Assembly: GCF_001429725.1 (NCBI RefSeq)
Contig: NZ_LMHV01000003.1
Location: forward strand, 1 to 64,000
Length of the DNA stretch: 64,000 nt
From: Rhizobium sp. Root708
Lineage (GTDB): Bacteria; Pseudomonadota; Alphaproteobacteria; Rhizobiales; Rhizobiaceae
Direction: 5' to 3'
Position 1 is the stretch's first letter. Each line of letters opens with the position of its first letter. The notes beneath the pieces were generated by a model. The model had not been told where the DNA came from. It worked only from the letters and a program-made list of their open reading frames with translations, and made no database searches. Made by a program: the position numbers and the translations under genes. Below are positions 7,350 to 14,522 of this stretch, piece after piece.

Positions 7350-7414
7350 GTCGCTTCTCCACAAATTCCTAAAACTTGACTTCGCAAGTCCGCTATTGCG
7401 TCTTTAAAAAATGA

Positions 7415-7429
7415 TGACTATGAAAGTCA
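7415..7429. promoter_or_regulatory. Iron-responsive (RirA/IRO-type) box shared by hmuP and the tonB-side gene
   Basis: TGACTATGAAAGTCA is an exact TGA-N9-TCA match. It lies midway between the divergent starts (about 65 bases to each), so one site could repress both directions when iron is sufficient. A separate small palindrome GACTT-CGC-AAGTC lies at 7378-7390. Confidence 0.7.
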
Positions 7430-7489
7430 AGATAAATGTAGCCATTTAGGGCGCTAAGCCCCTGAATAACGCGGAACAAACCGACAGAA

Positions 7490-7672
7490 ATGATGATCCA
7501 GAAGCCGGAAACGTTCGAGCATGCGCCCGTAGCGGGCCAAGCCCCAGCCGAAGTGCGGGTGTTGGAAAGCGGCGAGATTTTCCAGGGTGCCAGCGAGATC
7601 ATGATTAGCCACGAAGGCGCTGTCTACCGCATGAAAATCACCCGCCAGGGCAAGCTTATTCTGAACAAGTAG
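7490..7672 (+). CDS. hmuP: Haemin uptake protein HmuP/HemP
   Basis: A 60-aa protein (a second ATG at 7493 could be the true start) with the HemP/HmuP core: VRVLESGEIFQGASEIMISHEGAVYRMKITRQGKLILNK. In Bradyrhizobium HmuP works with Irr to activate haem-uptake transcription; in other bacteria it is only known as a haem-locus protein. It is the first gene of hmuPSTUV, nine bases upstream of hmuS, and follows the iron box at 7415-7429. Confidence 0.92.
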   Translation: MMIQKPETFEHAPVAGQAPAEVRVLESGEIFQGASEIMISHEGAVYRMKITRQGKLILNK

Positions 7673-7681
7673 GGGTAAACC

Positions 7682-8731
7682 ATGACCGAGAACACCAAAC
7701 CGTCGCCAGCCGACATCCGCGCATTCCGTGCTGAAAACCCGAAGATGCGCGAGCGCGACATTGCGGCGCAGCTGAAGATTTCGGAAGCTGCCCTCGTGGC
7801 CGCCGAGGTTGGGCTGACGGCAACGCGCATCGACGGCAGCGTCGAGAAGTTTCTTGAGCGTATTGCCGCGCTCGGCGAGGTCATGGCGCTGTCGCGCAAC
7901 GAAAGCGCCGTCCATGAAAAGATCGGCGTCTACGAGAACATCAACTTCGGCAAGCACGCCTCGATCGTCCTTGGCGAAAACATCGACCTGCGCATTTTCC
8001 CGAGCCGCTGGGTGCATGGCTTTGCCGTCACCAAGAAGGACGGCGATCAGGAGCGCTTGAGCCTCCAGTATTTCGACAAGGCCGGAAATGCCGTGCACAA
8101 GGTTCACCTTCGCCCGGTCTCCGACGTCGACGCGTATCGCGCGATGGTCAACGACCTGAAGCTCGAGGATCAGTCGCAGGACTTCATCGCGGACGAAACG
8201 GTTCCCGAGCCGGAAGCGAGCGGCGACGTCAGCCGCGACGAACTGCGCGACCACTGGAGCAAGATGACCGACACGCATGAGTTCTTCGGCATGCTGCGCA
8301 AGCTGAAGATCGGCCGCCAGACGGCTCTGCGCACGGTGGGTGACGACTACGCCTGGAAGCTCGACAACAGCGCGACCGCCGAAATGATGCAGGCTACGGT
8401 CAAGGCCGGCCTGCCGATCATGTGCTTCGTTGCCAACGACGGCATCGTCCAGATCCATTCCGGCCCGATTTTCAACGTCCAGCCGATGGGCCCGTGGATC
8501 AACGTGCTTGACCCGACTTTCCATCTGCATCTGCGACAGGATCACATCGCCGAGACCTGGGCCGTGCGCAAGCCGACCAAGGATGGCCATGTGACGTCGC
8601 TGGAAGCCTACAACGCCGAAGGCGAGATGATCATCCAGTTCTTCGGCAAGCGTAAGGAAGGCTCCGGCGAACGCAGCGAATGGCGCGAAATCGTCGAAAC
8701 GCTGCCGGTCGCAGCCAGCGTCGCAGCCTGA
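7682..8731 (+). CDS. hmuS: Cytoplasmic haemin-degrading factor HmuS
   Basis: A 349-aa HemS/HmuS/ChuX-type protein. Two homologous halves are visible, each with the family's structural repeat: ALGEVMALSRNESAVHEKIG in the first and HEFFGMLRKLKIGRQTALRTVGDDYAW in the second. LHLRQDHIAETWAVRKPTKDGHVTSLEAYNAEG near the C-terminus is the most conserved family block. These proteins take haem from the HmuUV transporter, and enzymatic ring cleavage has been shown for some. The ATG follows AGGGGT. It is the second gene of the hmu operon. Confidence 0.95.
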   Translation: MTENTKPSPADIRAFRAENPKMRERDIAAQLKISEAALVAAEVGLTATRIDGSVEKFLERIAALGEVMALSRNESAVHEKIGVYENINFGKHASIVLGENIDLRIFPSRWVHGFAVTKKDGDQERLSLQYFDKAGNAVHKVHLRPVSDVDAYRAMVNDLKLEDQSQDFIADETVPEPEASGDVSRDELRDHWSKMTDTHEFFGMLRKLKIGRQTALRTVGDDYAWKLDNSATAEMMQATVKAGLPIMCFVANDGIVQIHSGPIFNVQPMGPWINVLDPTFHLHLRQDHIAETWAVRKPTKDGHVTSLEAYNAEGEMIIQFFGKRKEGSGERSEWREIVETLPVAASVAA

Positions 8732-8745
8732 GCGGAGAGCCGGGA

Positions 8746-9645
8746 ATGAACAAGCATCCAGTCAAGATGACGGCGATCGCCCGCAGCCTGCGGGCCCTGC
8801 CGATCGCGGCATCGCTGCTGATGGTCGCCGCCGCCGCGCCGGTAATGGCCGACGACAAGGTAGACAGCTCGCGCCTGGTTTCGGTCGGCGGCGATGTCAC
8901 CGAGATCATCTACGCGCTCGGTGAAGAAGGCCGTCTGATCGCCCGCGACACGACAAGCACCTATCCGGAAGCGGCAACGAAGCTCCCTGATGTCGGCTAC
9001 ATGCGCGCGCTTTCGCCCGAAGGCATCCTCGCCATGAACCCGTCCGCCATCATTGCGATCGAGGGTGCCGGCCCGCCCGAGGCCCTGACCGTTCTGAAGA
9101 GCGCCAGCGTTCCGTTCGAAACCGTGCCGAACGCCTATACCCGCGACGGCATCCTGGCGAAGATCGATCGCGTCGGCGCGCTGCTCGGTGTCGACGACAA
9201 GGCCAAGGCACTCGAGGCAAAGGTCAGCGCCGATCTCGACGCGGCGATCGCCGATGCGTCGAAGCGCCCGGAAGGCGAGCGCAAGCGCATCCTGTTCATC
9301 CTCAGCCTGCAGGGCGGCAAGGTAATGGCATCAGGCAGCGGCACCGCCGCTGACGGCATTATCAAGCTTGCCGGCGCCACCAACGCGGTCGCGGCCTTTC
9401 CGGGCTACAAGCCGCTGACGGACGAGGCGATCATCGCGGCGAAGCCCGATGTCATTCTGATGATGAACCGCGGCGATGGCGCATCGACCAAGGACGCGGA
9501 ACTCATGAAGCAGCCGGCACTCGCCCTGACGCCGGCAGCGCAGAACAAGGCCATCATCCGCATGGATGGCCTGCATCTGCTTGGTTTCGGTCCGCGCACG
9601 GCAACCACCGTTCGCGAACTGAACACGGCAATCTACGGAGGCTGA
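8746..9645 (+). CDS. hmuT: Periplasmic haemin-binding protein HmuT
   Basis: A 299-aa class III solute-binding protein with an N-terminal signal peptide (hydrophobic core about 16-33, cleavage near Ala-35). The mature protein starts with the family pattern SRLVSVGGDVTEIIYALGEEGRLIARDTTSTYPEAATKLPDVGYMRALSPEGILAM, which includes the Tyr and other residues lining the haem pocket. The start at 8746 follows GGAGAGCCGGGA and gives a proper signal sequence, whereas upstream in-frame codons lie inside hmuS. It delivers haem to HmuUV. Confidence 0.95.
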   Translation: MNKHPVKMTAIARSLRALPIAASLLMVAAAAPVMADDKVDSSRLVSVGGDVTEIIYALGEEGRLIARDTTSTYPEAATKLPDVGYMRALSPEGILAMNPSAIIAIEGAGPPEALTVLKSASVPFETVPNAYTRDGILAKIDRVGALLGVDDKAKALEAKVSADLDAAIADASKRPEGERKRILFILSLQGGKVMASGSGTAADGIIKLAGATNAVAAFPGYKPLTDEAIIAAKPDVILMMNRGDGASTKDAELMKQPALALTPAAQNKAIIRMDGLHLLGFGPRTATTVRELNTAIYGG

Positions 9646-9647
9646 GC

Positions 9648-10757
9648 GTGGCTCTGCAGGACCTTATGACAAGACCGAACACATGGTCGCTGGCGATGCT
9701 GCGAGAATCGCATCGGGCCGGCAACCGGGCACCGCTCGCCTTGCTCATGATCGTCCTGCTCTTCGTCGGCGCGATCCTGTCGTTGCTGTTTTCGGTGACG
9801 ACAGGCGCATCCGACGCGTCCTTTCTAGACGTGGTGATCAATGTCACGGGCTCGGGCGATGCGCTGAATGCCCGTGACAGGATCATCATTTTCGACATTC
9901 GCATGCCGCGCGCGATCCTGGGCTTCCTCGTCGGCGGTTCGCTTGCCGTATCCGGCGCGATCATGCAGGGCCTGTTTCGCAATCCGCTCGCCGATCCCGG
10001 CCTCGTCGGCGTGTCCTCAGGCGCCGGCTTCGGCGCCGTCGTGATGATCGTTCTTGGTGGCTCGATCGCGGCGCCGCTTTTCACGCTGCTCGGCATTTAC
10101 GCCCTGCCGATCGCCGCATTTGCCGGAGGCCTGGTCACGACCATGCTGCTCTATCGCATCGCGACCAGCAACGGCCAGACATCCGTCGCGACAATGCTGC
10201 TCGCCGGCATCGCGCTCGGCTCGCTTGCGGGCGCTTTGACGGGCGTACTGATTTACATGGCGAACGACCAGCAGCTTCGCGATTTGACCTTCTGGGGAAT
10301 GGGGTCGCTTGCCGGCGCGACCTGGGCGAAAATCGCCGCCGCCGGCCCGATCATTCTTCTGTCGTTCGCCATCATGCCGTTCATGGCGCGTGGCCTGAAT
10401 GCGATTACGCTTGGTGAAGCCGCCGCCTTTCACATGGGCGTCCCGGTACAGCGGCTGAAGAATATCGCAATCGTTGCCGTCGCCGCATCAACAGGCGCGT
10501 CCGTCGCGGTCAGCGGCGGCATCGGCTTCGTCGGCATCGTTGTTCCGCATGTGCTGCGCATGGTCATCGGCCCGGATCATCGCTTCCTGCTGCCCGCCTC
10601 CGCCCTGCTCGGCGGCTCGCTGCTGATCTTTGCCGACGTCCTGGCACGGACACTGGTGGCACCGGCGGAGCTGCCGATCGGCATCATCACGGCCGCCGTG
10701 GGCGGACCGTTCTTCCTGTGGATTCTGCTGCGCCAGCGCGCCCGCCTCGCACTTTGA
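9648..10757 (+). CDS. hmuU: Haemin ABC transporter permease HmuU (FecCD family)
   Basis: A 369-aa protein with about ten membrane helices. The FecCD/BtuC motifs are visible: RMPRAILGFLVGGSLAVSGAIMQGLFRNPLADPGLVGVSSGAGFGAV and, later, GFVGIVVPHVLRMVIGPDHRFLLPASALLGG with the coupling helix. A GTG start lies two bases after hmuT stops; an ATG six codons in is an alternative. As a dimer it forms the inner-membrane channel for haem. Confidence 0.95.
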   Translation: MALQDLMTRPNTWSLAMLRESHRAGNRAPLALLMIVLLFVGAILSLLFSVTTGASDASFLDVVINVTGSGDALNARDRIIIFDIRMPRAILGFLVGGSLAVSGAIMQGLFRNPLADPGLVGVSSGAGFGAVVMIVLGGSIAAPLFTLLGIYALPIAAFAGGLVTTMLLYRIATSNGQTSVATMLLAGIALGSLAGALTGVLIYMANDQQLRDLTFWGMGSLAGATWAKIAAAGPIILLSFAIMPFMARGLNAITLGEAAAFHMGVPVQRLKNIAIVAVAASTGASVAVSGGIGFVGIVVPHVLRMVIGPDHRFLLPASALLGGSLLIFADVLARTLVAPAELPIGIITAAVGGPFFLWILLRQRARLAL

Positions 10758-10766
10758 GTACCTGCA

Positions 10767-11558
10767 ATGATTGAAGTATCCGGCGTTTCGATCCGCCTGT
10801 CGGGCAAAACCATCGTGCGCAACGTCGCCTTCGTCGCCAGCGCCGGCAAACTGACGGCCATCGCCGGCCCGAACGGCTCCGGCAAGACGACGACGATGAA
10901 GGCGGTATCCGGCGAGCTTCCCTATGACGGCAGCGTCCGCATCAATGAAAGCGAAGTCAAATCGCTGGCGCCCTGGCAGCTGGCGACCGCGCGAGGGGTT
11001 CTCCCGCAGGCAAGCGCCATTTCATTTCCGTTCACGGTGCGCGAGATCGTCCGCATCGGCCTCACTTCGGGACTGAACAAAAATCCGGAAAAGGCGGAAC
11101 GAACGACCGCCAAGGCGCTGGCTGCGGTCGATCTCGAGGGTTACGAAGGGCGCTTCTATCAACAGCTCTCAGGCGGCGAACAACAACGCGTCCAGCTGGC
11201 GCGAGTTCTCTGCCAGATCTCCGAACCCATCGTCGACGGCAAGCCATCCTGGCTTCTTCTCGACGAACCCGTCTCCTCCCTCGACATCAGCCATCAGCTC
11301 ACGATCATGCGTCTTGCGCGCGCCTTCTGCGACAATGGTGGCGGCGTGATCGCCGTCATGCATGACCTCAATCTGACGGCGCTTTTCGCCGATCAGATCC
11401 TGCTGATGAAATCCGGAGAATTGGCAGCAGTCGGCACGCCGGCGGAAGTTCTGACCGACGCGATGATGCACGATGTCTTCGGCTGCCCGCTCCGGATCAA
11501 TCAGGTTCCGACCGACGGGACCCCCTTCGTGCTTGCCCACAGCGCGCTACAGGCGTAA
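10767..11558 (+). CDS. hmuV: Haemin ABC transporter ATP-binding protein HmuV
   Basis: A 263-aa ABC ATPase with Walker A GPNGSGKT (residues 34-41), the signature LSGGEQQRVQLARVL, Walker B WLLLDEPVSSLD and a switch histidine in VMHDLNL. It is last in hmuPSTUV, nine bases after hmuU, and powers haem import through HmuU. The insertion between signature and Walker B (ISEPIVDGKPS) is typical of HmuV/BhuV proteins. Confidence 0.95.
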   Translation: MIEVSGVSIRLSGKTIVRNVAFVASAGKLTAIAGPNGSGKTTTMKAVSGELPYDGSVRINESEVKSLAPWQLATARGVLPQASAISFPFTVREIVRIGLTSGLNKNPEKAERTTAKALAAVDLEGYEGRFYQQLSGGEQQRVQLARVLCQISEPIVDGKPSWLLLDEPVSSLDISHQLTIMRLARAFCDNGGGVIAVMHDLNLTALFADQILLMKSGELAAVGTPAEVLTDAMMHDVFGCPLRINQVPTDGTPFVLAHSALQA

Positions 11559-11572
11559 GGCCGCAACGTATC

Positions 11573-11597
11573 GGAACTTTTGCGCGACAATGGCGTT
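11573..11597 (+). promoter_or_regulatory. EcfG promoter for the DUF883-type gene
   Basis: GGAAC (11573-11577) and CGTT (11594-11597) with a 16-base spacer form a perfect EcfG consensus 15 bases after hmuV ends. It would start a transcript near 11604 covering the two small membrane-protein genes that follow. Confidence 0.75.
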
Positions 11598-11706
11598 AAG
11601 CCTTTGATTTGGGTCATTGTCGGGCATCTTTCTTCATGCGAACTTCCGTGATGATCCTGTGTTGAACCGACGGCGCGCTATGCGCCGCAGCAAACGGAGA
11701 AAACTC

Positions 11707-12057
11707 GTGGCGCATTCTTTTCTTTCCTCCGCACGCAACCGACGCAACGGAAGCGGTGCGCTTCATTCGATCGAAGCCACGGTCGAAGAGCAAATCGAAT
11801 CCTTGCGCGATGAAATTGCGGCCCTGACGCAGGTACTCGGCAAAAACTCGCGCCGCCAAGGCGATAAGATTCGCGACCAGGCCGCGGCCGGATATGATGA
11901 ACTGATCGGGCGCAGTGAAGACCTGCTTCGTGATCTTCAGGACGGATACCTGCGCGGCGCCAACGAGGTCAGAGACACGGTGCGCAAACATCCGGTCGCC
12001 ACCATCGGCGCGGCGGCAGCCTTCGGGCTCGTCCTCGCGCTTCTTGCTCGCCGTTAG
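11707..12057 (+). CDS. DUF883/ElaB-YqjD-type membrane-anchored protein
   Basis: A 116-aa protein from a GTG at 11707, chosen because ACGGAG sits eight bases upstream; a TTG at 11617 would add 30 poorly conserved, Arg-rich residues. It has an amphipathic helical body (ATVEEQIESLRDEIAALTQVLG, then a Lys/Asp/Glu-rich coil). The C-terminus is a single membrane anchor, HPVATIGAAAAFGLVLALLARR, the ElaB/YqjD layout. Enterobacterial relatives bind ribosomes in stationary phase. An EcfG promoter precedes it and a second small membrane protein follows nine bases later. Confidence 0.8.
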   Translation: MAHSFLSSARNRRNGSGALHSIEATVEEQIESLRDEIAALTQVLGKNSRRQGDKIRDQAAAGYDELIGRSEDLLRDLQDGYLRGANEVRDTVRKHPVATIGAAAAFGLVLALLARR

Positions 12058-12065
12058 GAGGCTAG

Positions 12066-12467
12066 ATGCTTTTCCCGATCCTCAGCCTTCTTGTTGGCAC
12101 GAGTGTCAGTCGTACCGTTGCGCGAACCAAGCGCAACGGTATTTTCATTGCCCTTGCACTGATCTTCGTGCTGACGGCTTACGCCCTGGCGGTGGTCGCT
12201 GGCGCAATCTGGCTCGCCGGGATTTATGGCCCGATCGGTGCATCGCTTTTCCTCGCCGCCTGCGCGCTGCTTCTTGCGATCATCGTTTTGATCGTGATGA
12301 CTGTGCTCAACGCGCAGGAAGCTCGACGCGCCAAGGAACGGCGCGACGCGCTGGAATCGCTTGCCGCCTCGGGCATCGGCCTGCTCCGTGCCCAGCCACT
12401 TATGACGGCCGGCATCATCGCGGCCGTCGTTGCATCGAGCCTGATGGGATCGAAGAGCCGCGACTGA
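12066..12467 (+). CDS. Small membrane protein (phage-holin-III/YqjE-like), stress operon partner
   Basis: A 133-aa protein with two adjoining hydrophobic helices (IFIALALIFVLTAYALAVVAGAIWLAGIYG and ASLFLAACALLLAIIVLIVMTVL) and a further hydrophobic C-terminus (PLMTAGIIAAVVASSLMG), joined by an Arg/Glu-rich amphipathic stretch. The layout resembles YqjE/holin-III-like proteins that accompany YqjD in other bacteria. It starts nine bases after the DUF883-type gene, so both should be under the EcfG promoter at 11573-11597. Function unknown. Confidence 0.75.
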   Translation: MLFPILSLLVGTSVSRTVARTKRNGIFIALALIFVLTAYALAVVAGAIWLAGIYGPIGASLFLAACALLLAIIVLIVMTVLNAQEARRAKERRDALESLAASGIGLLRAQPLMTAGIIAAVVASSLMGSKSRD

Positions 12468-12493
12468 TAAAGTCGTGCGTAAGTTCGGACAAT

Positions 12494-12527
12494 AAAAAAG
12501 CCGGCGCCCGAAGGCAGCCGGCTTTTT
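12494..12527. terminator. Bidirectional intrinsic terminator
   Basis: AAAAAAGCCGGC (12494-12505) and GCCGGCTTTTT (12517-12527) form a strong stem with A-tract on one side and T-tract on the other. It can end both the small-membrane-protein operon and the convergent ecfG transcript. Confidence 0.85.
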
Positions 12528-12545
12528 CCTCCCTTTATTGGTCTG

Positions 12546-13100
12546 TCAGAATGCAAACGCCTTCGAGGTCAGCGGCGATGACGTTGCATCCGGACCGAAA
12601 TCGGCCTCTCCGGTGATCTTCAGCAATTCCTGCAGACGCTGGCGCGCGCGGTTGACGCGGCTCTTGATCGTTCCGACCGCGCATCCGCAAATCTCCGCCG
12701 CTTCCTCGTAGGAGAAGCCGGAAGCGCCAACCAGAATAATCGCTTCGCGCTGGTCCGGTGGAAGCTGCTCCAAGGCTTTCTTGAAGTCCTGAAGATCAAG
12801 AGCGCCGTACTGCGAGGGATGCGTCGCCATCGATTCGGTGAACAGGCCATCGCTGTCCTGGATTTCCCGACCGCTCTTGCGCATCTGGCTGTAAAGCTCG
12901 TTTCGAAGGATCGTGAAAAGCCACGCCTTCATATTCGTGCCCATCTCGAAATGGTCCTGTTTGGCCCAGGCCTTCATGATGGTGTCTTGGACAAGGTCGT
13001 CCGCCCGGTCATGCCGACCGATCAGGGAAATGGCGAAAGCGCGGAGGCTGGGAAGCGCTGAAAGAAGCTCTCGCTTGAAGCTCGGCTGCTGATTATCCAT
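12546..13100 (-). CDS. ecfG: ECF sigma factor EcfG (RpoE2), general stress response
   Basis: A 184-aa group-ECF15 sigma factor. Region 2 is visible in RAFAISLIGRHDRADDLVQDTIMKAWAKQDHFEMGTNMKAWLFTILRNELY, and region 4 in LEQLPPDQREAIILVGASGFSYEEAAEICGCAVGTIKSRVNRARQRL. It directs RNA polymerase to GGAAC-N16/17-CGTT promoters. NepR holds it inactive until phosphorylated PhyR takes NepR away. It lies nine bases downstream of nepR on the same strand and diverges from phyR. Four matching promoters within this window support its role. Confidence 0.95.
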   Translation of the reverse strand: MDNQQPSFKRELLSALPSLRAFAISLIGRHDRADDLVQDTIMKAWAKQDHFEMGTNMKAWLFTILRNELYSQMRKSGREIQDSDGLFTESMATHPSQYGALDLQDFKKALEQLPPDQREAIILVGASGFSYEEAAEICGCAVGTIKSRVNRARQRLQELLKITGEADFGPDATSSPLTSKAFAF

Positions 13101-13109
13101 CGGCTCACC

Positions 13110-13316
13110 TTACTTAACAGCTTTGGCCGAAGCCATCAGCTCGGCCTGATCGAGCTTTTCCAGCAAATCCAGGAAACGATCCGGAATTGCCTCTTCCTGG
13201 GCGGCGGCGTAGAGCGAGCGCAGTCGGACCCCTATCTGGCTATTCGGATCCAGAAGGTCCCCCGCGCGCATCTCCGACCGATGGCCGTCCATGTCTTCTT
13301 TCTGTCTGGGTGTCAT
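13110..13316 (-). CDS. nepR: Anti-sigma factor NepR
   Basis: A 68-aa protein from the ATG at 13316 (GGAAG ten bases upstream; a GTG one codon earlier is possible). The NepR core is LLDPNSQIGVRLRSLYAAAQEEAIPDRFLDLLEKLDQAE, two helices that wrap around EcfG or, when PhyR is phosphorylated, around the PhyR sigma-like domain. The surrounding termini are disordered, as is usual. It is co-transcribed with ecfG. Confidence 0.95.
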   Translation of the reverse strand: MTPRQKEDMDGHRSEMRAGDLLDPNSQIGVRLRSLYAAAQEEAIPDRFLDLLEKLDQAELMASAKAVK

Positions 13317-13460
13317 CACTTAACCACTTCCCGTCTCTTTTCTCTGGCATCATTCCCATAACTGACGCCTATCGGTAATCCGTCTTGTCGAGCGAACCTC
13401 AAAACACTCAACGAAACGTCGATTGCCCTCCGATCATCGCGGACAAAATGCGCTTGCGGA

Positions 13461-13491
13461 AAAAAAGTTCCAAAAGGTGAGGAACTTTTTT
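13461..13491. promoter_or_regulatory. Inverted repeat carrying divergent EcfG -35 elements between nepR and phyR
   Basis: AAAAAAGTTCC (13461-13471) and GGAACTTTTTT (13481-13491) are perfect 11-base arms with a nine-base spacer. Each arm contains a GGAAC element pointing toward its own operon: rightward into phyR and leftward into nepR-ecfG. The leftward element has only an imperfect -10 (CATT at 15 bases). Confidence 0.6.
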
Positions 13492-13506
13492 GTTGCACAA
13501 CGCGTT
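13481..13506 (+). promoter_or_regulatory. EcfG promoter for phyR
   Basis: GGAAC (13481-13485), 17-base spacer, CGTT (13503-13506): a full EcfG consensus 47 bases upstream of the phyR ATG. This gives positive autoregulation of the stress module. Confidence 0.75.
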
Positions 13507-13553
13507 CCTTTTTCACTGGAGCCGTATAGCGGCCCTGCAGATGGGAGCTTTCT

Positions 13554-14348
13554 ATGACACTTTCTACCCGAATTGCGCCGCACCTTCCGTATTTGCGCCG
13601 CTATTCTCGCGCGCTGACCGGCACTCAGACTTCTGGTGACGCATACGTCGCCGCTGTTCTTGAGGCGATCATCGCCGATATATCCATTTTCCCGGATACG
13701 GCAGATGATCGTGTCGCACTCTACAAACTGTTCACGACGATGTTTGGTTCCTCGACGGTTCAGATTCCGGAACCATCCTCGCCCTACGCCTGGGAACAGC
13801 GCGCAACACTCAACCTCGGCAAGGTCTCGCCGCGCGCCCGTCAGGCATTTATCCTGGCTTCCGTCGAGAACTTCCGCGTCGGCGAAATCGCGCAGATTCT
13901 CGCGACCAGCGAGGACGACATCGCAGGTCTTCTCGACAGCGCGTCGCGCGAGATTTCTCGTCAGGTTGCGACCGACATCATGATAATCGAGGACGAACCG
14001 CTGATCGCGATGGACATCGAACAGATGGTGGAAAGCCTCGGCCATCGCGTTACCGGCATCGCACGCACGCACGCCGAAGCCGTGGCACTTTATAACCGCA
14101 CCAAACCCAGCATGGTGCTTGCCGACATCCAGCTCGCGGATGGCAGCTCCGGAATCGATGCCGTCAACGACATCCTGAAGACCTCGAGCGTACCGGTCAT
14201 CTTCATCACCGCCTTCCCTGAGCGCCTCCTGACCGGCGAGCGGCCGGAGCCGACCTTCCTCGTCACCAAGCCGTTTAATCCAGACATGGTGAAGGCGCTG
14301 ATCAGCCAGGCTCTCTTCTTCAACGAGACCACCAAAGCAGCCGCCTGA
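13554..14348 (+). CDS. phyR: General stress response regulator PhyR
   Basis: A 264-aa response regulator. The N-terminal sigma-like domain (about 1-130) resembles EcfG but cannot bind DNA; LNLGKVSPRARQAFILASVENFRVGEIAQILATSEDDI is its region-4-like part. The C-terminal receiver (about 140-260) has the acidic pair IIEDEP, phospho-acceptor Asp-191 in MVLADIQL, the Thr in FITAFPE and the Lys in VTKPFNP. Phosphorylated PhyR sequesters NepR and frees EcfG. It is divergent from nepR-ecfG, with its own EcfG promoter. Confidence 0.95.
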   Translation: MTLSTRIAPHLPYLRRYSRALTGTQTSGDAYVAAVLEAIIADISIFPDTADDRVALYKLFTTMFGSSTVQIPEPSSPYAWEQRATLNLGKVSPRARQAFILASVENFRVGEIAQILATSEDDIAGLLDSASREISRQVATDIMIIEDEPLIAMDIEQMVESLGHRVTGIARTHAEAVALYNRTKPSMVLADIQLADGSSGIDAVNDILKTSSVPVIFITAFPERLLTGERPEPTFLVTKPFNPDMVKALISQALFFNETTKAAA

Positions 14349-14367
14349 CGTAAAAGCCGGCGAATGC

Positions 14368-14392
14368 GGAACAAAGACAAACGGAGAGCGTT
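14368..14392 (+). promoter_or_regulatory. EcfG promoter upstream of the HWE kinase gene
   Basis: GGAAC (14368-14372), 16-base spacer, CGTT (14389-14392): a perfect EcfG match 20 bases after phyR stops, giving the kinase gene its own stress-dependent transcript. Confidence 0.75.
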
Positions 14393-14522
14393 GCAGTTAA
14401 TCTGAAACGTTCTCCGCTTTAAGATTTTGTGCAGTGCTTGCGTCTAAAGAGAAGTGGGCGGCGTGAGTCGTGCATTTTCGGCCCTCTTCTCTAGCGCAAA
14501 AAACCGAGGGAAAGGCGGCCGG

